Shown: positions 52,177 to 63,012 of the stretch, piece after piece | Layout of the letters: every line of letters starts with the position of its first letter | How positions within the stretch are numbered: the stretch's first letter is position 1 | Source of the DNA: Molossus alvarezi | Taxonomy: Eukaryota; Chordata; Mammalia; Chiroptera; Molossidae | Length of the DNA: 64,000 nucleotides | Direction: 5' to 3' | Assembly (NCBI GenBank): GCA_037176705.1 | Contig: CM073886.1 | Location: 19,825,501 to 19,889,500 of the forward strand | Made by a program: the position numbers and the translations under genes | The notes under the pieces: model-generated | Seen by the model: the letters and a program-made list of their open reading frames with translations, nothing else | The model's database searches: none | What the model was told of the DNA's origin: nothing

Positions 52177-52392
52177 GTTATTTTTTATTTTTTTATTGAT
52201 TTTTAGAGAGAAGAAGGGAGAGGGGGAGAGAAATAGAAACATCAATGAGAGAGCACATCGACTGGTTGCCTCTTGCATGCCCTCCACCAGAGGGTCAGGC
52301 CCACAACCTGGGCATGTGCCCTGACCAGAGATCGAATTGGTGACCTCTTGGTGCATGGGTTGACACTCAGCCACTGAGCCACACAGGCCGGG
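52177..52392 (-). mobile_element. VES SINE, subfamily B
   Basis: TTTTTTATTGATTTTTAGAG, CATCAATGAGAGAGCACATC, GGCATGTGCCCTGACCAGAG and CAGCCACTGAGCCACACAGG. 14-bp direct repeats CCTCAAAGGAAATT (52163-52176) and CCTCAAAGGGAATT (52393-52406). Confidence 0.96.
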
Positions 52393-52514
52393 CCTCAAAG
52401 GGAATTAAAATGAACATTTATGTTTAGCTTTTCACTGTATTTGCTCTCATCTGATTCCTAGGTTGGGTGAGTCCCTGTCTATGGCCCTAAATACAAATAA
52501 CAATGTTATTGTAG

Positions 52515-52712
52515 TATTTAAACAAAGACACAGACTTTGGAATAAGACATCTTGGTCCTCCACTGAGCTCTGCATCAGCCATGGATTACAGATACAATGA
52601 ATAATGCTGTAGTGAGGATCTGTGAACTAATGGATATGAAACATTGAACACAGCACTTGGCACGAAGTAAGAGCTCAGTGTTAACACGTTGTTATTTGCA
52701 GCATTATTCCAC
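52515..52712 (+). repeat. MIR SINE with internal deletion
   Basis: GACACAGACTTTGGAATAAG, ATACAATGAATAATGCTGTA GTGAGGATC, and CAGCACTTGGCACGAAGTAA GAGCTCAGTG. Confidence 0.7.
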
Positions 52713-53344
52713 GCCCTGTGCTTTACCTGCTTCATTGATATGCAACTCGTCTCTCCAGTGACCAGGAAATGTAATAGGGTGAGACTCTCCTGAATTGTGT
52801 GACATTTTTTGATGTAAGTAGAAAAATGGCCTCCTTCTAAGAAAGGGCCTTCACCTACAAAACAGCTTTAAAATATTGTGCCAGACACTGCAAGTAATTC
52901 TAACACATGAAGTCTGAGTTGTCGAGAAAGCCCTGGCGAGGCTATTTCTCTGGGGGCCCTAGAGGATTCGAAAAGGTGCACAGCCTTGACCTTACAAAGC
53001 AACGCACGATTTTTCTCCAGCGAGAAGCATGACTGCATGCTTCGGGTAAGACCTGGAGGCCATGGCCTCAGGAAATTGAAAGCTTGGAAAATAAGCATTC
53101 TAAAGGTGAAAATGCTTCATCTGGTTATTGGAAGAGGAGAGAAAAATATTTGCCCAGAATAGGGTCTTCAACATCCACAGAATATGCTCAATGTATCCAG
53201 CAAGGTGTCCTTGCTTTGGTGGTCTAATTGTATCATCCTTTGAGAATGAAGCTGAGGGTAGGAGGTTCTTGCCCTCCATTGTAGAGATCTGCTGAAAGGG
53301 GTTTGAGTGGGGTGTAGGTGATGGTGGGTTTCTCCCCAATTATT
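52713..53344. other. Unassigned sequence
   Basis: No repeat recognised. Minus frames at 52868-53098 and 53100-53339 are short, in different frames and without domains. Confidence 0.4.
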
Positions 53345-53475
53345 TAAAAAATGTATATTTAAATAAAAACAAGGAGAATGTATAGAGATGTAAAGAAGAA
53401 AATAGTTTTTTTATAATCCCATTGCCAAGAAATAGTCACCAATGACACCCTATGAACTCTGTCTTTTCCCTCTGT
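53345..53475 (-). repeat. HAL1/L1-like fragment
   Basis: TTATAATCCCATTGCCAAGA AATAGTCACC is a typical complement of old L1/HAL1 3-prime sequence. Confidence 0.4.
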
Positions 53476-53489
53476 TTAATCTTTTTAAT

Positions 53490-54195
53490 CTTTAAATATA
53501 CTTTATGGGGGTATATTTATACATCATAAATATCACCTTTTAGAATTGTACAGTTCAATGATTTTTAGCAAATTTACTGAGTTGTGAGATCATCACCATA
53601 ATCGTTTCTGAGCATTTTTATCACCCCTATAAGATCCTTCATGGTCACTTATAATGAATCTGTTTCCTTCCCAACATCAAGTGAGCACCAATTTCCTCTC
53701 TGTCCCTATGTACTTATCTTTTATAAAGGATTTCATAAAAATGGAATCATATACTATGAGATCTTTTGCGTTTGGCTCCTTTTACTTCACATAATGTTTT
53801 TATGTTTCACCCACGTTGCAGAAGGTATCAGAACTTCATTCCTTTTTAGGGCTAAATAATATTTCATTATATGGAGACACCAAAGTGTCTTTATCAAGTC
53901 ACCCAATGATGGACATTCCGGTTGTTTTCAATGTGGAGTCACTGTGAATTGTGCTAAGAACATGTATGTACCAGTCACTTGTTTTCCTTTCTCTAGACTA
54001 CACACATAGGTATAGGATTTCTGGGTCATCCAGTAAATTTGTTTAACTTTTTAATATATTGCCAAACTGCTGTATATTCTCACCAGCAACATAGTTGGGT
54101 TCCTTTTTCTCTACCTCCTCAACAAGTCTGTTATTGTCTGCCTTTTGGATGATAGTCATTTTAGTGGGTGTGAAATCTATTTGTATCTCTATATG
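53490..54195 (-). repeat. L1 3-prime end (old L1M-type)
   Basis: GTACAGTTCAATGATTTTTA GC, TTGTGAGATCATCACCATAA, AATGGAATCATATACTATGA GATC, TAGGATTTCTGGGTCATCCA, CTTTTGGATGATAGTCATTT TAGTGGGTGTGAA. About 700 bases in unbroken order. Confidence 0.9.
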
Positions 54196-54604
54196 ATTCT
54201 ATTTAATCCAAAGAACCATTAAGTTGGAAGTCTCAGAAGCCTTTACCTATCTTTGTTGCATAAGTAAACAAGTCATGCTTTTCTGCTTATCAACATAGTT
54301 TTGCTTTTTTTTTTTTTTGCTCAGTTCTTTTTTTCCTATCCTCTCCATTAACATATTAATGTGTATGAATACACATTGTATGTGTCATAGTTTAAATTAT
54401 TCTGAATAAATCTGGCACAGCAAATTGCTGGCACAGGTGGGTTGCTCTGCCTTCTTATGCCCACGCAGACCTTGCAAATCATTTCTGCTGGGTGCACACG
54501 AGGCCTCGGGATCTTTTCCAATGCAGGGTTCCAAGCGGCTGTTATCAACCAATTGGTGATGACAGGAAGGATGAAATTGATTTACTATGCTTAATATATA
54601 AAGA
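54196..54604. promoter_or_regulatory. Repeat-free stretch with palindrome, possible element
   Basis: T run at about 54305-54319, a perfect palindrome AATGTGTAT-GA-ATACACATT at 54358-54377, then GCACAGCAAATTGCTGGCAC and CAACCAATTGGTGATGACAG. No repeat recognised after the T run. Regulatory role speculative. Confidence 0.3.
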
Positions 54605-54850
54605 TCTGTATATTGCTGTTTCATCAATTAAATTTGTAAGCATGTATTAAACATTCTTCATAAAATAATATTAATGCTGTAATATCCCATCATATGAATA
54701 TATTGTAATTTATTTAACCATTCATCTATTTTGAATATATAATTATCCCCTGGTTTATTTCTATTCTAAGTCATGCTACATATTTATATATCCTAGAAGT
54801 AAAATGATTGGATCCAAGAGTAAAAAGGTGTTTGAATTCCGGTGCATCCT
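54605..54850 (-). repeat. HAL1/L1-like fragment
   Basis: AATATCCCATCATATGAATA, TTGTAATTTATTTAACCATT CATC, CCTAGAAGTAAAATGATTGG ATCCAAG are the complement of old L1/HAL1. Confidence 0.6.
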
Positions 54851-55839
54851 GAGGGTATTCTCAGGATAACTTCAGTTTTTGCCCTATTTTTCTGATGAAA
54901 GGAATTGCAGGTTGGTGACTGTCAGCTTTCTCCTGAGATGCCAAAAAGATGAGAATTTTCTCAAGCTGCTATTTAACCCTTGGAATTTATGTGTTCTCCT
55001 TGGAAGTTCTTGTGTGGATTCTTACATAAATAAACTTGTTCTGGTCTTTCTATTTAAAATGGCAGGGGTAAGATGTGTCCTTTGTTTCCTTGTCTTCTGC
55101 TAAGTTCTTAGCCCTAGAAATAGCCCTCGATAAGTGGTAAAATAGCTCAAAACCCAGGATTTGTGGAACGTGCTCTTGGTAGGATGAATACAACCAGCCT
55201 CTTCCTTGGGGAAAAGGGGATGGGCTTGGCTCAGTACCCTACCTCTTCAAGCGGAAATCAACAAAAGATGTTATGAGAAGCTGCTGCACCCAACTGAGGG
55301 GCAGGCGCCATCAGCAGAGGTCAGATGGCTCCCTCCACACCATGCTTCACACTCTGGTTTAAGTTTTGTTTTCCAACAAGTATGGCCAATTCTGAGTCAA
55401 GTCCCAAGTCTCTCCCATCATGGACTCTGTATATGTCGCCCTCTCCCTGGAGTGTGAATAAGACAGATGCATCTCATATACAGGAGCAGAGTGGTGGGCA
55501 ATATATTATTCCCCCTCCCCCAAATTCTTCTCTCCTGTTGTTTTGTAGTAGACCTTTAGCTCTCCATGTCTTAGCTTTTATTAAAGAGTTCAGGCAGACA
55601 AATGTAGCTAAATGTAGGTTACAAGAATATCCATCGTTATTCTCCACTCTTGAAGGCATCATAATGGCAAATTTACTTTAGCTGTGATCTAGGATCTATG
55701 CAGCCCATTGAGGTTATACCAGAAAGTGAGGGTAGGGTGTGCTGCTGTTGAATGACCTGCTCTCAGCACATAGTAGGTGGTCTAGGAACGTTGAGTGAAA
55801 GGGACAATGTGTGTGAGGGTTTTTAGTAGCCTTCATGCA
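54851..55839. other. Unassigned, about 1 kb
   Basis: Open frames of 70-118 codons on both strands (54879-55681) overlap each other and lack domains. No splice-bounded exon stands out. Confidence 0.4.
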
Positions 55840-56370
55840 CGAGATAGCATATCCTTGATACAACAATTTCACTCCCAGGTATATACCTAACCGAAATGAA
55901 CACTGATGTCCTCCAAAAGACATGTTCAAGAACGTTTATCATGGCATCATTTAAAATATCTGAAACTACTAATAACTCAAATATTCAACTGTAGAACTGG
56001 GGTGGGGAGGGGGAGGCACTGTGCTGCATTCAAACAATCAACTGCTACTCAGAAATAAGAATACAACTAAACGCAACAAGAAAAATAGCATCATGGAGAC
56101 AATATTGAATAAAAGAAGTCAGATGCAAAAATGTATGTGTTGCATCATTCCATACGTATGAAAGTCAAAGACAGTCAAACGTATTTGGTGAGAGACCAGC
56201 AGAGCAACCTTGCATGGAGCAAGACTCCACAGCGGAAGCTGTTCCATGTGTGGATGTGAGTGTTATCTCCATGAATGCATACATTCACGCAGATGATTTA
56301 TAGGCTTTAGATTTACAGGCTTTGCTACATATAAGTTGTATCTCCATTTTTTTTCAAGTGTGATTTTAAT
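55840..56370 (+). repeat. L1 3-prime end (old L1M-type)
   Basis: AATTTCACTCCCAGGTATAT ACC, GTTTATCATGGCATCATTTA, GCATCATTCCATACGTATGA AAGTC, TACATATAAGTTGTATCTCC. Strongly diverged. Confidence 0.75.
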
Positions 56371-56469
56371 ATGGCATTACAGCTTTCCGTGAGCTTTTAA
56401 CTTTCTCAATGCTCCTATTTTGTTAAACTCTACTCTCCACAATAAGGCCCTGAATATACCAAGTATTGC

Positions 56470-56840
56470 AATATTATCAGGATTCTGCATGTTCCATGTC
56501 CTCCTCACTACTCCTTTAAGCCAGAAAAACTGCTCCGTAATCTCCAAATGCCACTTTAGACATCATTACTTTTCAAGATATAACCTCACATTACTTTCTT
56601 TGTCTCTCTTCCCCCAAGAATGCAGCCGCCAGGTGGGCTGCTTTTTGCCTTCACACCTTGAGTATTTACTCCTAGCCCAGACTGCATCAACATTGCTTAT
56701 GCTTTAGTCTGTCTCCCCTTCTAGAGCTTGAAGTCACTAAGGACAGGTATCGGCTCCAGTTCCCAGCTGAGTCCCAGCTTAGAGTACATTGCTAGGTACT
56801 TTGCAGGGGCACTGTCCATGCTTATTGGGTTGAATCCCAG
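56470..56840 (+). repeat. L2 3-prime region
   Basis: TCTAGAGCTTGAAGTCACTA AGGACAGG then CCAGCTTAGAGTACATTGCT AGG and CATGCTTATTGGGTTGAAT are the plus-strand L2 ending. The upstream part is weaker. Confidence 0.5.
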
Positions 56841-56869
56841 ATCTCTTCTCTCAGACACTAAACGTCAGC

Positions 56870-57520
56870 AGCCTGGATTTTTCTCTTCCCGAGAGTATTG
56901 GTGTTTATAGGGCTTTTGCTAATGCCACACTGACAAGTTCTTTGCACAGGGCCTGTTGGAAAATTAGATCAGGTGGCTTTTCCACTGTAACATATGACAC
57001 TTTTCTAATTAGGGCAATGTTTAATTTACTGTCTCATGGCTTTTTGAATAAATATAAATTGTCATACTAAAGTGACAGGTGTGAAGCCCAGGATGGCTGT
57101 GTTAGAGAGGTTAATCTGCTGTTAATCAAATCAGTTCTGCTTGACTTTCTCCCGGGGAGTGAGAGATAATGGCCCTGTTTAACTGGAGATTAGCCAGCTT
57201 TTGGCTGGAAATCCCTCAGGGTTCACTTGAGCCTCTTTGTGTCTTGTTCAGAATGAAGATATTCAAATTCGTCCATAATTAAAGTTGGGACCTTCTCTCT
57301 CCTTTGGCATCCTATGAAGTGAGGACACTTTTCCATTGGGCCTTTCCATTACCAGAAGGCTTTTAAAATTTTTTCTTCTTAATCCAGTTAGTTGTGGGAT
57401 ATTCTGGAACATTATTATCAGGGCCCCGAATATTTTCAATTCCTGCCAGCAATATGTTTAGCTGTCTTCACTTCCATTGGTGCTTATCAGAGAAAAATTG
57501 GGGCACTTGGGAAAGATGGG
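56870..57520. promoter_or_regulatory. Repeat-free block, strong candidate conserved element
   Basis: TAATTA at 57006-57011 and 57276-57281, with TTAATCTGCTGTTAATCAAA TC, GTTTAATTTACTGTCTC, GAGAGATAATGGCCC and GAATATTTTCAATTCCTGCC. About 650 bases without any recognised repeat or coding frame. Similar in texture to known developmental enhancers; inference only. Confidence 0.5.
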
Positions 57521-58018
57521 GAGCTGGCCTAGTTCTTGAGGTGGTCCCATGAATGTGTCTCTGGCCCAGAAAGAAAGAGGCTCTAGTGTCAGCCAATGAA
57601 ACTGTTGGCAAAAGAATTGTGAGATTGAGACACCCTAGCAGAACTTATGTGAGATCTAGGAGAACAAGTAGGTTTTCTCCTTAACCTTTCCCAGGACCAC
57701 ATCATGTCTTTGACATGAGGAGAACATCCATTCTTTGTAACTTCAGAGATTTTCAGCCTCAAAAGCACTGGGGTTCTTAGAATCGGCAGAGAAAATAGCA
57801 ACGTCATGGTGGGCTCCAGCTCCAGGCATGAGGCAGCATGGTCTGAGGCTTTGCAAGTAGCAAAGGAAAACAGGTGCTGGTGAGAAGGAATACCCTGCAC
57901 TGGGACTCCTAGAATCATCTTCAGAAGATTCTGGAGAAATTGACGGCTTCGTTATGAAGATCGTGTAACAGCAACAGAATATGAATCCCTCCCATTCATT
58001 TGAACCACCCATTAAAGA
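57521..58018. other. Unassigned sequence
   Basis: Two overlapping minus frames (57589-58012) in different phases, neither with a domain. Confidence 0.4.
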
Positions 58019-58019
58019 A

Positions 58020-58248
58020 GGTAATATAATGGCCTTCTTAAGACTAAGAACTACAGAATTAAAGTGCTGGGTTCAAAACCCAGCTTACTACAGAAGTTAT
58101 GTGACTATGAGGAAGCCACTTACACTGGGTGTCATTATCCTCATATGTAAAATGGGGTTGGTCAAATGAGACCATATGCAGAATGCACTTAAAACGGTGC
58201 CTGGCTATAAAGTCACTAAATAAACATTCATGTTCACCATTATAATCT
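58020..58248 (+). repeat. MIR SINE, near full length
   Basis: AGTGCTGGGTTCAAAACCCA, CATATGTAAAATGGGGTTGG and AACGGTGCCTGGCTATAAAG TC, ending CTAAATAAACATTCATG. Confidence 0.87.
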
Positions 58249-58249
58249 T

Positions 58250-58425
58250 TCTAAATTGTTATCATTATGATCTCCCCATTATTACCATTATAACCATATC
58301 ATCATCGCTATCATCACCACCATCAGCATCATCAACTTCATTATCACTATCATTGCCACAATCATCACAATCTTAGCCATCATCATACTGTAATTCTTCA
58401 TTATTGCCATTATAATTATCATCAT
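58250..58425. repeat. Imperfect (ATC)n trinucleotide tract
   Basis: CATATCATCATCGCTATCAT CACCACC, AGCATCATCAACTTCATTAT C. Starts exactly at the MIR 3-prime end, whose consensus finishes in ATTATTATTAT-like sequence. Confidence 0.88.
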
Positions 58426-58464
58426 TTTCAATAGTAGTATGTGTAGAATGATGAGGACTAAGGG

Positions 58465-58622
58465 AAGTAAAATTACATTGACATTATCACCTCCATTTTA
58501 TAGGTGAGGAGAGCATTGACCAGAGTTAGAGACCTACCTGAGCTCACACAGTTCATCAGGACTGAGGCTAGAATCTGAACCCAGCTTTTTCATGTACTAA
58601 AATCCAATGCTTTTTCCAAAAG
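58465..58622 (-). repeat. MIR SINE
   Basis: CTCCATTTTATAGGTGAGGA, GAGCTCACACAGTTCATCAG and GAATCTGAACCCAGCTTTTT are the MIR complement, opposite in orientation to the copy at 58020. Confidence 0.8.
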
Positions 58623-60364
58623 ATACAGAGCAAGAGCCTATGAAACAGGTGACTGCACAACAGTAAATACTGCAGGATAATATATCTCCATTAATTTAAG
58701 ATGTGACATTATTACAAGATTGGTTGGTTTCCAAAGAAAGAGCATGTTCCTAATAACTTGAATTTTGAGATTTATTTTTTTATTTCCCCCTATAGATTAA
58801 TGATGTCATAAAAACAGACATATTCCCTTGCATTTTTCCAGCCAACATCACACTGTTCATCTCCCCTGTGACCCTGAATTGTCTCTGGATTTTGGAGAGG
58901 CAGAACAATGTATCCACTTATTTTCCCGTAACTCACCCAGCATGTAAAACAAATAACTGGGCTGACATGTCTGAAGTGCTGTGTTGTGGGCAAAACAAGG
59001 AGGCAAGACAGTCTTGCTCTTCTATTTATGGACTATAAACCCTTTACGGTGGCATTGATGAAGGGTTTATAGTCAGTACACAAGCTGGTTACACCATAAA
59101 TTGTAATGTTATATGATAAACTGGGACTTTATAGCAGTAGTAGATATCAAAGAAAAAAATGAGTTGGAGTCTGAAAGGATCTATCATTGAAGATACTTGC
59201 CACAAGTTTAAATATTCAAGCTTGTTTTTGTCTTCATTCCATTCAAGCATGGGATAATTTATGTTCTCCTGAGTATGAATTTATAGATTCACCTAGAGTA
59301 AAAAAAAAAAAAATTAAAAAAATAAAAACAACAGAAGGCACCCTGAAAGGTGAATGGCATAGTCCTGCTGGGGATAAGAAATAGAAGAGAAACACTGAAT
59401 TATTCAAGCATTTGGGTTTCCTATTTTTACACTGGCAGATAACAGGTGAGTCTTCCCCCAGTTTGGGGACTGCTGATATGCTACTGTTGTAAGACATCTT
59501 GGTTACTCTATCGAAATATTTACAAAGGAAATGTGTTGAACATAACTTAATTGCCTCGAGTTTACATTAAAGCTAAAAGCAGTAAAATGTCAACAAATGT
59601 TAATTTCCTGGACTCTCTAATGGGCACACACTCTTTCTGTTCTCGACTCTGTCTTTATTCATTATGGAACCAAAACTGCTAATATTTACTTATTACTTAT
59701 TTATATTTTCATTTGAAAGTAAAAATAAGCTCATTTGCCATAACAGCTTAATATTTCCAGTGCTAAGAAACTATCCTTTTAAAGATTTCTATTAATGGCC
59801 CCTCAGAAGAAGAAACCAGAGAATTTTCCATTTTTGCATTCGGAATACAAAGAAAATACCATTAACTTGGAGCATGATCATCACTCACGTTGGAGCTCAG
59901 TGCTCCGGGAGATAAGGTGCCCTGCATTCAAAGGACAGGAATGGCTTGATGTGTTGGCTCAAACCACCCTGCAAAGAATAAGAGCTAAGAGGATCTATTC
60001 CAGCAGGTAGGAGTTAAGCTTCGCATCACATTTACAAGAGTGACATCGTTTGGAATTAACCTGTTAAAACATCCCAAGTAACTTTGCCAGAGGCCAGAGG
60101 GACTGTCCCTTCTAAGCTCACCAGCCCAAGTTCCTCCAATTAAATCAGTGGATGCTCTTTGGCAGATATCAGAGGCCAAATGGCCAGAGGTTGCTTATAC
60201 CTGGACTCCTGGAGGCCCTAGGACACCAGCTCCAATTTTCTCAAAGACCTTCCACAGACGTGGAGATCTTCCCCTTTGGCCTTGGCCGAGTTGTCTGATT
60301 TCCCCTCCACAAGCAGCTTTGCAGATTATTCATGCTCTTGTCCACTGTGACCCCTCCTAACTTA
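58623..60364. other. Unassigned, about 1.7 kb, with inverted repeat
   Basis: Includes the perfect inverted repeat at 59031-59074 and an A-rich run at about 59301-59328. The part 59560-59800 is AT-rich and repeat-free. Frames at 59795-60010 and 60148-60360 show no domain. Confidence 0.4.
59031..59074. other. Perfect 14-bp inverted repeat (hairpin)
   Basis: GACTATAAACCCTT at 59031-59044 and its exact complement AAGGGTTTATAGTC at 59061-59074, loop of 16 bases. Could form a hairpin or be terminal repeats of a tiny relic. No rho-independent terminator logic applies in this genome. Confidence 0.85.
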
Positions 60365-60490
60365 AACCAGTACTAAAAAATACAAAACTTTCCAGTTTTC
60401 CTGGGAATGAGGGACTTCCTAGGATATGGGACTTTCCATTTTAAATCCAGGAAATTACCAACAAACTAGGATGTGTTGGTCACACTACCA
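60365..60490 (+). repeat. DNA transposon remnant, related to 43460
   Basis: TTTAAATCCAGGAAATTACC and ACTAGGATGTGTTGGTCACA parallel the right end of the element at 43460 (AAACTGGGAAAG...GGTAAACAGGAT...GATCACCC). Confidence 0.4.
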
Positions 60491-62431
60491 GTGACCCTGA
60501 ATTATTAGGAGTAGCTGAGGTAAAGAAATTCAATTTCGGCTGCACAAACCTGAGTGAGACTCAGCAGAGAGAATGAGAGTGTGATAATGGTATAGAGCTC
60601 TCTGTGTAGAGGTGAGACTGTGGGTGAGGAGAAACTATCTAACTGACAAGGTCTAGAGCAGGGAAGGAAAGTCAATATTGCCTTGCATGACAATTCTGAT
60701 TGATTAGAAATGGCTGCTGGAGTTACGTGTTAGGAACAATTCTGAGGCTATTCAACAAAAGAAACATGAATGATAAACTTCACAGAGTGATGGAAAATGA
60801 CAACAGTAAGTACCCAGATGAGAGAGAGAGCGAATTGACTAAGAATTGGATGCAATGACCATGTAAACATTAACTTAAAAAAAAAATCTAACTAAATAAA
60901 CTAGAAGCAGTAACAACCTATGAAGAAAAATGGAAAAACACACAAAACTATGTAGAAATATATTCTCAACAAATAACACTGTGTGTACTGCTTGCCAACC
61001 TATTTCTTCTGTTTTTTTTCTTGTCTTGTTCAAATAATGTCTATTGTTAGACATCTGATTGCTAATATTCACCCATTTTTATCTACAAACATGGCCATTT
61101 CAAAAGATTCAACCAAATAACACACTGCTCCTACCCTGACCTAATAAAACCTTTATGTATTTATAACAATAAAGGCAATGTGCACTCCTGGCACGAGGTT
61201 CTGCCCACTTCTGTGGCTATTCTCTCAGGGGAAGTTCCTGAGAGTGACTTTACTAATTCTAAGGATAAATTCTAATCTTAAGGACAAATGATCAATTTTA
61301 GCCCTGGAAGGTGTCTGCTAGTTTAGAAAAGGAAAATCTGTCCCTGAGGCTTGTGGACTTGTTCCTAGCTGGGGAACAACTATCAGAACCATGGACAGCA
61401 GCTTCCAAAGTCACCTCTTCTAAGTACCAACAGTACATCCAGCCCCCCTGCACCAACCCTAAAATAAATCAAAGCATCTGATCTTCTTGCCAAAGATGCA
61501 GTCCTGATGAAGAAAAGGACGAGCATTCGTGTCCAACATTGGGAGTGTGAAGCCGTGGAGGAAGAGCAGAGTTGAATCATTCTGTGATGTTGCATCAGAA
61601 TGAGAGTCTTCCAACTGCATCTCTTCACATTCCATCTTCATCTATTTATTACTTATAGTCATTACTTAGAGGACAGAAAGTGCATAGCAAGGTCTTTAAA
61701 CCATTTCTCTGTTTTCATTTAAATAAATGCATTCAAAACTATATTTTTATACTGGTACCAAAATCCAGTTTTTCCCATGTATCTTTAAACATTATGTTCT
61801 TAATTTTATCCATAGGCCACCAATAATCACACTATTTATTAATGGTACCTGGAATATTCTGGTAAACTACATTCAAAAACATTCTAGGGACTTTATTTTC
61901 CTCCTAGTATATAAGAAAAATAAAATCTGATAAACATGATTTTGTTTCCGACCAAACTGCATAATACAAGTATTTAGAATTGAAGGATAAGTATAGTAAT
62001 TGCCTTGGAGTTTTCTCCTGCTTGGAAAAGCCTATGCTCCCAAGGGTAAAGTGTTATTGATAATCCCGTCTTGCTTTTCTATAACTCTCTTTAGCCTTTG
62101 CAGAGAAGCACACAATGGTTACTTCCTTTCATCTTCAGGGAGACAGGTGTTGGTTTGCAAACTGGCCCTGTACATGGAGGGAGGTTAAGGAGAGACCTGG
62201 GAAAGAGGCAGGTCACTCTAGATAGGTTGGTGGCAGGGTTAACAAGCAAGCAAACTTGCCTAGGAGGCTTGTGTCCCAGCGGCCATAGGACCAGCAGGTC
62301 TCTACACTACCTGCCAGAATCTCAAAAGTCTATACAGAGGCCTTCAATAGATTTGGTCATGTATCCAGTCCAAATGGTCTCAACAACACCTTACTCTCTC
62401 AAAGCTGCAAACTTGAAAATGTCTCTCGACT
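60491..62431. other. Unassigned, about 1.9 kb
   Basis: No recognised family. A run at 60876-60885. The part 61700-61960 is AT-rich and even. The plus frame 62098-62433 and the minus frames 61383-61641 have no known domain and no splice context that convinces. Confidence 0.35.
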
Positions 62432-62578
62432 GAGAATCACCACTTCACCTCATTGATATGATAGGATCTTGTCAGAAAATCAGAATCTCTGGTTCTTCCC
62501 ACCCTTGGCAGTCAGAATCTGCATAATAACAGGGTTTCCATATTTGTTGTGTGTGCATCAGCGTTTGGGAGGCACCAT
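62432..62578 (+). repeat. MER5A-like hAT fragment
   Basis: GAGAATCACCACTTC, AAATCAGAATCTCTGGTTCT TCCCACCC, CAGAATCTGCATAATAACAG GG and GTGTGCATCAGCGTTTGGGA follow the MER5A order. Confidence 0.6.
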
Positions 62579-62861
62579 GCTGCAAGGGCAGGTGTCTTAC
62601 CTTGACATGTGGCTGGTCTCTTACAGATTTAGACCTGAGGGTAAGAACTCCACTGATCCCAAGAAAAACAATTAATAAGCAAACCAATATATCAACCTTA
62701 CTATTCAGGTGCGAAGAAGCATTCATGAACTTCCTTGACTCATCCACAGGATGATGTCACATGTTTTTGAATGGGCTAGAGTCATGGTAGACCATTCTTT
62801 CAACCTGAACCTCAGGTGGAGCCCCAGATGGCATTAGTCTTTGTAATAGTGGGAAAAGGCT
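62579..62861. other. Unassigned sequence
   Basis: No recognised feature. Confidence 0.35.
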
Positions 62862-63012
62862 TGGGGATTAAACAGCCTCCCTACTTCCTGTTTGATGTTG
62901 AGTCAATGACCCACCCTCAGTGAGCTTCACACTGTTCTTATGAGAATAAAATAAACATGAGCATGCAAACTGACTAATACATGATGGAAGCTCAGTGAGT
63001 GCTGGCTCAGAG
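62862..63012 (+). repeat. MIR fragment
   Basis: TTTGATGTTGAGTCAATGAC, CCTCAGTGAGCTTCACAC and GATGGAAGCTCAGTGAGTGC fit plus-strand MIR. Confidence 0.6.

Noticed and set aside
59045..59060. microRNA precursor at the inverted repeat
   Set aside because: Stem of about 14-16 bp is too short for a Drosha substrate and there is no expression evidence.
60055..60360. Processed pseudogene or retroviral relic
   Set aside because: Looked gene-like in one frame, but no domain, A tail or direct repeats could be identified.
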